Source: Archangium sp. (GTDB lineage Bacteria > Myxococcota > Myxococcia > Myxococcales > Myxococcaceae). Taken from it: a stretch of DNA of 64,000 bases. The notes under the pieces were generated by a model. The model was not told where the DNA came from. It searched no databases and was given only the letters and a program-made list of their open reading frames with translations. Numbering within the stretch: position 1 is the stretch's first letter; each line of letters starts with the position of its first letter. A program made the position numbers and the translations under genes. Positions 36,280 to 44,414 of the stretch are shown piece after piece. Location of the stretch: the NCBI GenBank assembly GCA_030695565.1, contig JAUYRZ010000079.1:62001-126000 (forward strand). The letters run 5' to 3'.

Positions 36280-37274
36280 GCCGCGTCGACGACGATCGAG
36301 ATGCCGCCCGCGTCGCAGCCCGGCTCGCCGAGGCCAAGCGCACGCAGGAGGGCCAGAAGACCAAGAAGGCCGCCGAGAACAACGCCTTCTCCAAGCTGGT
36401 GGCGGGCCAGAAGCAGGAGACCCAGGTCAAGCAGGAGGGCAACCTCGCGCGCAGCGCCATCGCTCAGATGCTGGAGGCCGCTGAGTCAGGCCACGCTGAC
36501 GAAGCCAAACACCTCGAGCAGGGCGCCCAGGGCACGCAGCAGGAGTCGGCCTTCAAGTCGAAGCTCGGCTCCAAGGGGCAGGAGCAGAAGGTTCAGCAGA
36601 ACTCGCGCTCCGACGGCCAGCAGACCGCGCAGGTCAAAGAGCAGGGCGATCAAGGCCTCTCTCAGACCGCGAACAGCCGGCAGGCCGATCAGTCTGGCAA
36701 CGCCAAAGCAGCGCAGGGCCGCAGCGGCGACGCGAAGGTGGGCCGGGAGCGGCTGGAGGAGCGCAAAGAAGCAGGCGGGAGCAGCGGCAGCTCGGGCGCG
36801 ACGGGCGGGGTCTCCGCCAAGGGTGAGAAGGGCGACCTCAAGACCGACTCCGACAAGGGCGGCGGTCAGCAGGGCGGCGGGAGCAAAGACGGCAAAGACG
36901 GAGCGGCCGCGGCCAACCCCGGCTTCCGCTTCAACCCCGCGCTGATGGCCCCCATGTCGGTGGCCAAGCCCAAAGAAGCCACGGGCTCCGAGCGGCTGCG
37001 CAAGGTGGCCAACGAGCTGGCGCAGAAGATCGTCGAGAAGGTGCGCATCGGCACCAACGCGATGGGCAAGACCGAGTTCCAGATCGACTTGAAAGGCGAC
37101 GTGCTGGCCGGTTTGTCCGTGAAGGTGTCGGCGAAAAACGGAAAGATCTCGGCGGTGTTCTCGGGCTCCGACAAAGACGTGCTCAAGCTCATCGAAGAGC
37201 AGGGTGAGGCGCTCAAGGCGGCCCTGGGTGCGCGTGGCCTGACCCTCGAAGACTTCAAGACCGAGGCGCGGTGA
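36276..37274 (+). CDS. sctP: T3S length-control protein SctP (FliK/YscP-like)
   Basis: This encodes 332 residues. The first 220 are low-complexity (Gln, Lys, Gly, Ser), typical for needle/hook length rulers. The final 100 residues form a compact domain (KTEFQIDLKGDVLAGLSVKV; ISAVFSGSDKDVLKLIEEQG; LGARGLTLEDF) matching the FliK C-terminal pattern. FliK/SctP measure length and switch substrate specificity through FlhB/SctU. The gene overlaps both neighbours by four bases. In this system the ruler implies that an extracellular rod or needle is built. Confidence 0.82.
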   Translation: MSRVDDDRDAARVAARLAEAKRTQEGQKTKKAAENNAFSKLVAGQKQETQVKQEGNLARSAIAQMLEAAESGHADEAKHLEQGAQGTQQESAFKSKLGSKGQEQKVQQNSRSDGQQTAQVKEQGDQGLSQTANSRQADQSGNAKAAQGRSGDAKVGRERLEERKEAGGSSGSSGATGGVSAKGEKGDLKTDSDKGGGQQGGGSKDGKDGAAAANPGFRFNPALMAPMSVAKPKEATGSERLRKVANELAQKIVEKVRIGTNAMGKTEFQIDLKGDVLAGLSVKVSAKNGKISAVFSGSDKDVLKLIEEQGEALKAALGARGLTLEDFKTEAR

Positions 37275-38626
37275 GTTCTCGGACGACGGGCAAGTCGCCC
37301 GAGCAGACGATGATGATCAAGGCACCCACGTTCTCCAAGTCGGGGCGAGCGTGGCGGCCCTTCGTCTTCAGCAACCTCGAGAAGGTCAGCAAGCGTCACG
37401 CGCAACTGGTGAAGAACCTCGAGTGGATGCTGCCCAACGTGCGCTCGACCGGTGAGGTGTCGAGCTCGGTGCGCAAGCGCCTGCAGGAGATGCTGGAAGA
37501 GCCCGTCTCGGTGCAAGCCGAGTACGTGCACGTGGTGCCGATGTCGCAGCTGCAGCACTACATCGGCGAGACCACTTTTCTCGCGGTGCTCGCGCCCCAG
37601 CCCAACAAGACGCGAGGGCTGCTCGAGGTCGAGCTGGGCCTCGCGCACCACGCGATCGACATGCTGCTGGGCGGCGCAGGGGAAGCCGTGGCGTTGCGCC
37701 CGCTGACGGACATCGAAGAGGGCGTGATGACCTACGTCATCATCGAGACGCTCAAGGCGCTCTCGCCCGCGCTCGACCCCTCGTTGCCCAAGCTGCGCAT
37801 CGAAGGCGTGGTGCGGGGCTTCGAAGAGATCCAGGGCCTGATTCCCGAGAACGAGAACCTGGCGGTGGTGCAGCTCAAGGCCGTCTTCGGGAATCACGCG
37901 GGCTACCTGCGGCTGGTGATCCCCGAAGAGGTGCTGGCGACGGCCAACCCGCCCGCCGACGCCGCGGTTCGCCGCGCGCGCCGGGCCTCTGACGCCGAGG
38001 CGCACCTCACTCGCCTTCGCCACGTGAAGACCTCGCTGCGCGCCGAGATCGGCAACGTCGAGATCACCGGTGGCGAGCTCTCCCAGCTGCGTGAACGCGA
38101 CGTCGTGCTGGTCGACTCGCTCAGCTGCCGGCCCGATCAGGGAGAGGGCGGCACCGCGAAGCTCAGGGTGGGGCTCGGGCGGGCAGGGCACTTCGACGCG
38201 GAGATCGTGGTCGAGAAGGGCCGCTACAAGGCGAAGATCACGGGCGTGAGCATCGGTGGGCCGCCGCCGCCCGGGGGTGACCAACCTCTGCGCGAGGCGC
38301 CGGGCGAAGAAGAGTCAGCAGGTGATGACGAAGATGAATCGACCACACCTGGTTCAATTCGAGGGAGAAACGACGTGGACGACGCACAGGGCGCCGGTGG
38401 CGCCGACCTGATGAACGACATCCCCCTGCAGATCTCGATCGAGCTGGGCCGCGTGTCCACCACCGCCGAAGAGCTAGTGGCGCTCAAGGTGGGGCACGTG
38501 TTCGACTTGAACCGCGTCGCGGGAGAACCGCTCGATCTGTCCGTGAACAGCAAGGTCGTGGCGCGGGGAGAACTGGTCGAGATCGACGGGAACCTCGGCA
38601 TCCGGATCCTCTCGTTGGCTGGGTGA
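37271..38626 (+). CDS. sctQ: T3S cytosolic sorting-platform protein SctQ (FliM/FliN-like)
   Basis: This encodes 451 residues from a GTG overlapping the sctP stop. The middle has FliM-like segments (LLEVELGLAHHAIDMLLGG, PLTDIEEGVMTYVIIETL). Two SpoA domains follow: a first one at about 254-330 (LRAEIGNVEITGGELSQL) and a second, canonical one at about 378-451 (IPLQISIELGRVSTTAEELV; ARGELVEIDGNLGIRIL). An acidic linker separates them. The protein thus combines FliM-like and FliN-like parts, as in YscQ-type SctQ. It forms the cytosolic platform that sorts substrates. An internal start at 38375 may give a separate short form. Confidence 0.92.
   Translation: MSSRTTGKSPEQTMMIKAPTFSKSGRAWRPFVFSNLEKVSKRHAQLVKNLEWMLPNVRSTGEVSSSVRKRLQEMLEEPVSVQAEYVHVVPMSQLQHYIGETTFLAVLAPQPNKTRGLLEVELGLAHHAIDMLLGGAGEAVALRPLTDIEEGVMTYVIIETLKALSPALDPSLPKLRIEGVVRGFEEIQGLIPENENLAVVQLKAVFGNHAGYLRLVIPEEVLATANPPADAAVRRARRASDAEAHLTRLRHVKTSLRAEIGNVEITGGELSQLRERDVVLVDSLSCRPDQGEGGTAKLRVGLGRAGHFDAEIVVEKGRYKAKITGVSIGGPPPPGGDQPLREAPGEEESAGDDEDESTTPGSIRGRNDVDDAQGAGGADLMNDIPLQISIELGRVSTTAEELVALKVGHVFDLNRVAGEPLDLSVNSKVVARGELVEIDGNLGIRILSLAG
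38363..38368 (+). promoter_or_regulatory. Internal ribosome-binding site in sctQ
   Basis: GGGAGA lies 6 bases before an in-frame GTG codon (38375), inside a locally A-rich segment of the linker between the two SpoA domains. This would start translation of SctQ-C. Confidence 0.5.
38375..38626 (+). CDS. Predicted short C-terminal form of SctQ (internal start)
   Basis: This is the same frame as sctQ, starting at codon 369 (GTG, reading VDDAQGAGGADLMND). It would give 83 residues that hold just the second SpoA domain. In Yersinia, Salmonella and Shigella T3S, an internal start in the sctQ gene produces such a FliN-like product, which binds the full-length protein. Here I see the ribosome-binding site, the start codon and the domain boundary in the right places; production of the short form is inference. 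Confidence 0.5.
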   Translation: MDDAQGAGGADLMNDIPLQISIELGRVSTTAEELVALKVGHVFDLNRVAGEPLDLSVNSKVVARGELVEIDGNLGIRILSLAG

Positions 38627-38657
38627 CCTTGCGCCACGCGTCAGGTACCGTGCGCCC

Positions 38658-39248
38658 GTGCTTCGGTTGCCGGTCTCCCTCCTTTTCGTTGCTCTGACGG
38701 CCGCCCCCGTGGCGTGGGCTGAAGAGACCGTGGCGGCGCCCCCCGTCGCAGCGCCCGCGCCCCCGAACGTGGCGCCCAGCCCCTTGCCTCGCGACGAAGC
38801 GAACCGCCTGGCCGAACCCGAGATCCCCCGGTCTGAACCGCCGGAGCTCGCGGTGGAAGACTTCAGCCTCGGGTGGACGCTCATTCGCACCATGATCGTG
38901 CTCGCGATCGTGGTGGCGCTCGCCTACCTGACGCTCAACATCGGCCTGCGCAGGTTGCTCGGCATACGGGCGCCGCTGGGCACCTCGGTGGTCACGGTGC
39001 TCGAGCGGGTGACCCTCGATCAGAAGCGCTCGTTGTTCGTGGTCGAAGCGGGCGGCGAGGTGCTGCTCATCGGCGGCGGTGACAGCGGCCTCTCCTTGAT
39101 CTCCAAGCTCGACCGCACGGCGATCGACAAGGCGCGCAGCGCCCCGTCGTCATCGGCGGTGCAGCTGAGCCCGTTTCTTCGCAAGCTGCTGGGCCGCAAA
39201 GAGCCGGCAACTCTCCCGCCTGCGCCTGACCTGGACGGAAAATCGTGA
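38658..39248 (+). CDS. FliO-like membrane protein
   Basis: This encodes 196 residues from a GTG. A signal-like N terminus (LPVSLLFVALTAAPVAWA) and a Pro-rich periplasmic part precede a membrane helix at about 74-97 and a cytoplasmic domain with VVTVLERVTLDQKRSLFVVE and EVLLIGGGDSGLSLISKL. That is the pattern of FliO, whose cytoplasmic part has the sequence type 'rxxLdxkrslxlVexgxxxxLlG'. FliO assists FliP assembly in flagella and is normally absent from injectisomes. Here it lies directly before sctR (the FliP homologue), exactly as fliO-fliP do. The stop overlaps the sctR start. Confidence 0.78.
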   Translation: MLRLPVSLLFVALTAAPVAWAEETVAAPPVAAPAPPNVAPSPLPRDEANRLAEPEIPRSEPPELAVEDFSLGWTLIRTMIVLAIVVALAYLTLNIGLRRLLGIRAPLGTSVVTVLERVTLDQKRSLFVVEAGGEVLLIGGGDSGLSLISKLDRTAIDKARSAPSSSAVQLSPFLRKLLGRKEPATLPPAPDLDGKS

Positions 39249-40069
39249 CGACTCGTCTCTCCACCCCCCTGCGCGCGAAGCTGTTCCTGTTCTCGGCCGC
39301 GCTCCTGCTCCAGCCCGCACTCGCCTTCGCGCAGAAGAAGGGCCGGGGCGCTGCGCCTTCGGCGGTCGACGTGGGCGACGTGCCGCTCTCGGGCGGCGAC
39401 TCGTTTGCCAACAAGCCGCTGGTGCTGATGATGGCGCTGGCGGCGATGAGCCTCGCGCCGTTCGTGCTGTTGATGGTGACCAGCTTCGTGAAGATCTCGG
39501 TGGTGCTGTCCATCGTGCGCTCGGCGCTCGGTACGCAGCAGATTCCGCCCACCCAGGTGATCACCGGGCTGGCGACGATCCTCACCGTCTACATCATGTC
39601 GCCGGTGGGTCAGGCGATGTTCCGGGCAGCCGACGCGACGGGCGTCACCCAGGAAGGAGGGCTCATGAGCGCGAAGACCGTCGACACGCTCATCCAGGCG
39701 GCGAACCGCGCCAAGGAGCCCATGCGTGACTTTCTCTTGAAGAAGGTCACGCTCAAAGATCGCACGCTCTTCTATTCGCTGGCCCTCAAGCTGCGAAAAC
39801 CGGAAGACCGCGTGGGCATCGGCGAGAAAGACTTCCTGGTGCTGGTGCCTTCGTTCGTGGTCTCCGAGCTCAAGGAGGCGTTCCAGATCGGGTTCATGTT
39901 GTTCCTCCCGTTCCTGGTGATCGACATGGTGGTCGCGAACATCTTGCTCGCCTTAGGCATGCAGATGCTCTCGCCGACGACCATCTCGATGCCCTTCAAA
40001 TTATTACTCTTCGTGATGGTCGACGGTTGGTACCTGATCGCGAAGGGCCTCGTCATCGGATACCTCTGA
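39245..40069 (+). CDS. sctR: T3S export-gate protein SctR (FliP/YscR)
   Basis: This encodes 274 residues from a GTG overlapping the previous stop. Unlike most SctR proteins, it has an N-terminal signal peptide (LFLFSAALLLQPALAFA), a feature of flagellar FliP. The core motifs are intact: LAPFVLLMVTSFVKISVVLS, QIPPTQVITGL and the C-terminal PSFVVSELKEAFQIGFMLFL. Five copies with SctS and SctT form the export gate. It is followed one base later by sctS. Confidence 0.96.
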   Translation: MTTRLSTPLRAKLFLFSAALLLQPALAFAQKKGRGAAPSAVDVGDVPLSGGDSFANKPLVLMMALAAMSLAPFVLLMVTSFVKISVVLSIVRSALGTQQIPPTQVITGLATILTVYIMSPVGQAMFRAADATGVTQEGGLMSAKTVDTLIQAANRAKEPMRDFLLKKVTLKDRTLFYSLALKLRKPEDRVGIGEKDFLVLVPSFVVSELKEAFQIGFMLFLPFLVIDMVVANILLALGMQMLSPTTISMPFKLLLFVMVDGWYLIAKGLVIGYL

Positions 40070-40070
40070 C

Positions 40071-40337
40071 ATGCACCAGCTCAACAACGTCATTCAGCAG
40101 GCGCTGATCCTCGTGCTGGTGGTCTCCGGGCCGCCGATTCTCCTGTCGCTGGTGATCGGCTTCATGGTCTCGGTGTTCCAGGCGGCCACGCAGATCCAGG
40201 AGCAGACGCTCTCCTTCGCGCCCAAGCTGGTGGTGATCTTCGGGGTGCTGGCGCTGGCCGGCCCGTGGATGGGCTCGATGATCCTCCGCTACACCTTCAA
40301 CATCTTCGATCGTTTCCCCGTGTTGATCGGGCACTGA
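40071..40337 (+). CDS. sctS: T3S export-gate protein SctS (FliQ/YscS)
   Basis: This encodes 88 residues with two membrane helices (ALILVLVVSGPPILLSLVIG; VFGVLALAGPWMGSMIL) and the family stretch VFQAATQIQEQTLSFAPK between them. It is small and complete. Four SctS subunits wrap around the SctR/SctT core of the export gate. It sits between sctR and sctT without intergenic space. Confidence 0.96.
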   Translation: MHQLNNVIQQALILVLVVSGPPILLSLVIGFMVSVFQAATQIQEQTLSFAPKLVVIFGVLALAGPWMGSMILRYTFNIFDRFPVLIGH

Positions 40338-40343
40338 CGAGCC

Positions 40344-41183
40344 ATGGGCGCTGCTGAAGCTCAAGAACTGGTCGCCGCGCTCCGGCACGAGCTGGGCATT
40401 CAGCTCGACTTCACCCAGATCCTCCTCGCGTTCGCGTTGTTGATGGCGCGCGTGCTGCCGGTGGTCATCCTCACCCCGTTCCTCGGCGGAGAGACCGTGC
40501 CGCAGGAAGTGAAGCTGGGTTTGGGCGTGATGATCGGCATGGTGCTGTACCCGGTGCTGATCGCCCAGGTGCGCGAGATACCGATCAGCGCGGTGTTGTT
40601 CATCGCCCTGATGCTCAAGGAGCTGTTCTTAGGGCTGACGCTCTCGTTCATCGTGGGGTTGGTGTTCGACGCAGCCAACTCGGCGGGCTCGCTCATCGAC
40701 TCGATGTCAGGCACCAACCAGGCGCAGCTGATGGTGCCGCAGATGGGCCAGAACGCGTCGCTCTTCTCGAACCTGCAGCTGCAGATGACCACCGTGCTCT
40801 TCCTCACCCTGGGCGGCCATCACATCGTCTTCCAGGTGTTCGGCGAGAGCCTGACCCAGATCCCCCTCGATCAGTACCCGCGCTTCAGCCATGGCACCTG
40901 GGGCTTCTTCGAGACGATCTTGCGCATCTTCGGCGACATGATCCGCATCGCGCTGGCGCTCGCTTCACCGGTGTTGCTGGCGACCTTCATGGTCGACCTC
41001 GCGCTGGGCATGATCAACCGCGTCGCGCCGCAGGTGCAGGTCTTCTTCGTGGCGATGCAGATCAAGCCCGTGGTCAGCGTGCTCATCATGGTGACCGCCA
41101 TTCACCTCATCACCGACCGCCTCATCGGAGAGTACGGGGTGATGTTCCGCTGGCTGCGCCGCGCCTTCGAGCTGCTCTCGTGA
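40344..41183 (+). CDS. sctT: T3S export-gate protein SctT (FliR/YscT)
   Basis: This encodes 279 residues with about six to eight membrane helices. FliR/SctT patterns are visible: ARVLPVVILTPFLGGETVPQ, LSFIVGLVFDAANSAGSLID and the C-terminal PQVQVFFVAMQIKPVVSVLI. One SctT caps the SctR5 ring. It is 9 bp upstream of sctU. Standard length for the family (about 260). Confidence 0.95.
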   Translation: MGAAEAQELVAALRHELGIQLDFTQILLAFALLMARVLPVVILTPFLGGETVPQEVKLGLGVMIGMVLYPVLIAQVREIPISAVLFIALMLKELFLGLTLSFIVGLVFDAANSAGSLIDSMSGTNQAQLMVPQMGQNASLFSNLQLQMTTVLFLTLGGHHIVFQVFGESLTQIPLDQYPRFSHGTWGFFETILRIFGDMIRIALALASPVLLATFMVDLALGMINRVAPQVQVFFVAMQIKPVVSVLIMVTAIHLITDRLIGEYGVMFRWLRRAFELLS

Positions 41184-41192
41184 GGAGGCCTC

Positions 41193-42248
41193 GTGTCTGA
41201 AGGTGGCGACAAGACAGAGGAACCGTCTCAAAAGAAGATCGACGATGCCCGCAAGAAGGGCAACGTCTGGAAGAGCAAGGATCTGTCGGGCGTCTTCGCG
41301 CTCGCCGTCGCCATGAGCGTGGTGGGCGGCACCTGGGGCGCGTTCGAGACCCGCATCAAGGAGCTCTTCCTCTTCGGCGTCGATCACATCGCGCACCCCG
41401 ATGATCTCGCGCTGGCCACCACCCAGCTGATCTATCTGTCGCTGCAGGCGCTCCTGCTCACCTGCATCCCCATCGCGTTCTCCGCGGCGATCGCCGGCGG
41501 CCTGATGGAGTTTCTCCAGGTCGGGGCGCTGCTCGCGCTCGACGCGGTGATGCCCAAGCTCGAGAAGCTCAACCCCATCGAGGGCCTGAAGAACCTGGTG
41601 GGCAAGAAGCAGCTGGTCGAGCTCTTCAAGTCGATGTTCAAGCTGAGCGTCACTGGCTACGTGGTGTGGGGCGTGGTGCACGACGCGATGGGCCTGGTGG
41701 TGGCCACCATTCACGGCGACGCGGCGATCACCATGATGGTGATGGGCGAGCTGGTCACCCGCATCTGCAAGAAGGTGATCTTGATGTTCGTGGGCTTCGC
41801 CATCTTCGACGTCTGGTGGCAGCACAAGAGCTACATGAAGGACCAGATGATGTCGAAGGACGACGTCAAGAAGGAATACAAGGAGTCGGAAGGCGACCCG
41901 CACCACAAGGCCAAGCGCAAGGAGCTCGCGCACGAGCTGCTGGAGAGCGCGCAGATGGACTCGGTCAAAGGCGCCGACGTGATCGTCACCAACCCCGATC
42001 ACGTGGCCATCGCGCTCAAGTACGACAAGGCCAACGACGGCGCGCCGCGCATCATCGCCAAGGGCATCGAGCTGCGGGCCGAAGGCATTCGTGAGCTCGC
42101 GCGCAAGTACGACGTGCCCATGCTGCGCAACGTGCCGCTCGCGCACGCGCTGCTGCGCATCGACGTGAACCAGGAAGTGCCCGAGGAGCTCTACGACGCG
42201 GTCGCCGAGGTGCTCAACTTCGTCTACCAGTTGAAGAAGTCGGCTTGA
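41193..42248 (+). CDS. sctU: T3S switch protein SctU (FlhB/YscU)
   Basis: This encodes 351 residues from a GTG with GAGGAGG upstream. The N terminus (GDKTEEPSQKKIDDARKKGN) is canonical, then four membrane helices, then a cytoplasmic domain with the autocleavage motif NPDH at residues 267-270 (family NPTH, with NPxH variants known). Self-cleavage between Asn and Pro allows substrate switching by SctP. The C-terminal 85 residues are nearly duplicated in the small gene at 43184-43459. It closes the sctRSTU block. Confidence 0.95.
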   Translation: MSEGGDKTEEPSQKKIDDARKKGNVWKSKDLSGVFALAVAMSVVGGTWGAFETRIKELFLFGVDHIAHPDDLALATTQLIYLSLQALLLTCIPIAFSAAIAGGLMEFLQVGALLALDAVMPKLEKLNPIEGLKNLVGKKQLVELFKSMFKLSVTGYVVWGVVHDAMGLVVATIHGDAAITMMVMGELVTRICKKVILMFVGFAIFDVWWQHKSYMKDQMMSKDDVKKEYKESEGDPHHKAKRKELAHELLESAQMDSVKGADVIVTNPDHVAIALKYDKANDGAPRIIAKGIELRAEGIRELARKYDVPMLRNVPLAHALLRIDVNQEVPEELYDAVAEVLNFVYQLKKSA

Positions 42249-42280
42249 TCGACGCGCGCCCGCGCGACCACGATGACGGG

Positions 42281-43141
42281 ATGAAGGTCGACGCAGCAAT
42301 TCTGGACGAGGCGTGCGGCGTGTTGTCAGCCGGTGGCGTGCCGATGCTCGCGGTGCTCGAGCTCCACGAGCGCCTGGAGTCGGGTGCCGCCCGCGCTGTC
42401 TTCTCCCGCACTGAAGAGGGCCAGGCAGTGATGGTGGTCGACGATCGCGGCTCGTGGCGCCAGGTGGTGGCGGCAGGTGGCCCCGAATCGGCGTTGCTGG
42501 CCGGGCTTCACGAACTGAGAGGCACCTCCGAGGCCCTGGTGTGGGACGAGGACTGCGTGAAGATCGCCCCGGCCACGCTCGACGAGCTCGGCTTTCGGCT
42601 GCTGCTGCGCCAGGTCTTCACTCAGGAGCTCTCGCGGGTGCCGCTCGATCAACCCGAGCCCGCGGGCCTCGAAGTGTCGCTCCTGGGTGACACCTCGCTG
42701 GCCGAGTCGCGGGCCCTCTTCGCGCGCACGCACGCCGGCAGCGTCGAGGGGCTCTACGCCACCTTGCCGCACGCCCCCACCGACGCGCAGTGCGGGCTGG
42801 CCTTCGACGGGTATCTGAGCGGTGCGCTGGGCGTGCCCGTGCCGTCGGCCTGTGTGGTGATTCGCCACGAGGGCAGGGTGGGAGGGGTGATCTGCTGCGC
42901 GGCCTCCGAGGAGAAAGACACCGGCACGTTGCTGGGGTTGGCAGTCGACCCGACGGTGCGAGGCAAAGGGCTTTCGCGGGTGCTGGTGCGAAGGGCCCAG
43001 AAGGCGCTGCACGCCGCCGGCTTTGCGAAAATGTTGTTCCTCACCACCGATCGCAATGCGCCGGTGCACCGGCTCTTCACGCTCGAGGAGATCGTCAAGA
43101 CCGAGACCTTTCCTACCCGGCTGTGGCTGCGGAGCAGGTAG
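42281..43141 (+). CDS. GNAT-family acetyltransferase within the T3S locus
   Basis: This encodes 286 residues from ATG 42281; a TTG overlapping the sctU stop (42245) would add 12 residues. The C-terminal half has the acetyl-CoA-binding GNAT motif A (TLLGLAVDPTVRGKGLSRVL, then RRAQKAL) and motif B with MLFLTTDRNAPVHRLF. The N-terminal 120 residues have no clear domain. GNAT enzymes transfer acetyl groups to amines on proteins or small molecules. Placement between sctU and its C-domain duplicate suggests it is part of the operon, and it might modify a secretion component; this is speculative. Confidence 0.78.
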   Translation: MKVDAAILDEACGVLSAGGVPMLAVLELHERLESGAARAVFSRTEEGQAVMVVDDRGSWRQVVAAGGPESALLAGLHELRGTSEALVWDEDCVKIAPATLDELGFRLLLRQVFTQELSRVPLDQPEPAGLEVSLLGDTSLAESRALFARTHAGSVEGLYATLPHAPTDAQCGLAFDGYLSGALGVPVPSACVVIRHEGRVGGVICCAASEEKDTGTLLGLAVDPTVRGKGLSRVLVRRAQKALHAAGFAKMLFLTTDRNAPVHRLFTLEEIVKTETFPTRLWLRSR

Positions 43142-43183
43142 CCCCCTTTTCGGGAAGAGCGTCTCGGGACACACTGCGGCCCC

Positions 43184-43459
43184 ATGCCTGAAGATGCCGA
43201 CATCGCCATCGCCCTCAAGTACGACCGCGAGAAGGACAACGCGCCGCGGGTCATCGCCAAGGGCATGCGGCTCAAGGCCGAGAAGATTCGCGAGATCGCC
43301 AAGCAGTACGGCGTGCCGTTCATGAAGAACACCACCCTCGCCGGCGCGCTGTACCGGGTGGACGTCGGCCAGGAAGTGCCCGAAGAGCTCTATGACGCGG
43401 TGGCCGAAGTGCTGAACTTCGTGAACGCGCTGCAGCAGCAGGCCAACAGCAAGAAGTGA
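43184..43459 (+). CDS. Stand-alone FlhB/SctU C-terminal-domain protein (FlhX-like)
   Basis: This encodes 91 residues, almost collinear with SctU from its cleavage site onward (IAIALKYD, APRVIAKGMRLKAEKIREIA, QEVPEELYDAVAEVLNFV). At the position of NPDH in SctU this protein has EDAD, so it cannot self-cleave, and it has no membrane helices. It thus mimics the released C-terminal fragment of SctU. Similar free FlhB C-domain proteins (FlhX) are known beside flagellar loci. It probably arose by a duplication of the sctU end, with the GNAT gene now between the two copies. Confidence 0.88.
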   Translation: MPEDADIAIALKYDREKDNAPRVIAKGMRLKAEKIREIAKQYGVPFMKNTTLAGALYRVDVGQEVPEELYDAVAEVLNFVNALQQQANSKK

Positions 43460-43474
43460 TGGAGGAGATTGACC

Positions 43475-43954
43475 ATGGCGAAGATCGGACAACCGCAGAC
43501 ACGCGCTCCAGCCTGGCCGTGGGGTGGCCCCACCGGCGTACGCGAGAAGCTCGTCAACAAGGCGCAGCTCGACCGCAAGAACGTCCGCAAGAAGGGCGAC
43601 CCCAAGAACCCCGCGCTCGCTTCGGCCGCGCTGCTCGATTCGATTGGCCCCGCGCGCTCGGCAGAAGAAATCCGCCTGCCCATGCCTCCCGGCCCCGCGG
43701 GTCACGACTCCGATCTCGAGGGCTACACCGATCGCGGGCCGCTCTTCTCGGTCGCCGAGCGCCTCGCCGAAGCGAACCAGGAGGCGATGCAGCGGGGCCT
43801 GGGCACCTTGCGCGCGCCGCCCGATCGCGTGGAGCGCCTCAAGTCGTTGCTGGCCCGTGAGTCGTCGATGCTCGAGCTGGTCGGCACGGTGAGCAACGAC
43901 ATGGCGGAGATCGAACGCCGCCGCCGCGAAGAGACGATGGAAGAGGGCTACTGA
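43475..43954 (+). CDS. T3S-locus protein of unknown function
   Basis: This encodes 159 residues from ATG 43475, seven bases after GGAGGAG. It is basic and Pro-rich at the N terminus (TRAPAWPWGGP, KAQLDRKNVRKKGDPKNP) and helical and acidic at the C terminus. There is no signal peptide or membrane helix. It lies between the FlhX-like gene and a SycD-like TPR gene, with which it is contiguous (stop and start adjacent). It could be a chaperone partner, gatekeeper or substrate, but nothing in the sequence decides this. Confidence 0.65.
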   Translation: MAKIGQPQTRAPAWPWGGPTGVREKLVNKAQLDRKNVRKKGDPKNPALASAALLDSIGPARSAEEIRLPMPPGPAGHDSDLEGYTDRGPLFSVAERLAEANQEAMQRGLGTLRAPPDRVERLKSLLARESSMLELVGTVSNDMAEIERRRREETMEEGY

Positions 43955-44407
43955 ATGTCTGACGACGCGGCCCTCGCCCAGCGGCTCCAGAAGTGGGCCG
44001 ACGGCAAGGCGACCCTCAAAGACGTGCGCGGCTACACCGATGAGGAGCTCTACTCAATCGCGCGCACGGGTTACTACTTCTACTACCAGGGCAAGGTGAA
44101 CGAGGCCCGCACGGTCTTTCAGGGCCTCTACGCCATCAACCCGATGGATCCGTACTTCGCCAAGGCGCTGGGCGTGGTGGAGATGGCCGCGGGCAACCCT
44201 GCGGGTGCGGTCGCGGCTTACGACGTGGCGCTCAAGATCGCGCCGCAAGACGCCACGGCGTACCTGGGGCGGGCGGAAGTGAAGCTTCTCCAGGGTCAAA
44301 AGGCCCAGGCGATGGATGATTTGAAGCGCGCGCTTCAGTTCTCGAAGCCCGAATCGGCCGAAAACATGAAGGTTTCCGCGATGATGGCGGTTCTCTCAAA
44401 AAAATAG
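43955..44407 (+). CDS. SycD/LcrH-type TPR chaperone of T3S
   Basis: This encodes 150 residues. After a helix with GYTDEELYSIARTGYYFYYQ there are three TPR units (GKVNEARTVFQGLYAINPMD; AKALGVVEMAAGNPAGAVAAY; AYLGRAEVKLLQGQKAQAMDDL). This is the architecture of class II chaperones (SycD, IpgC, SicA), which protect translocator proteins before export. The next gene (44501) encodes a putative secreted protein with a hydrophobic N terminus, a likely client. The gap to it holds the candidate promoter. Confidence 0.82.
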   Translation: MSDDAALAQRLQKWADGKATLKDVRGYTDEELYSIARTGYYFYYQGKVNEARTVFQGLYAINPMDPYFAKALGVVEMAAGNPAGAVAAYDVALKIAPQDATAYLGRAEVKLLQGQKAQAMDDLKRALQFSKPESAENMKVSAMMAVLSKK

Positions 44408-44414
44408 AAATGCT

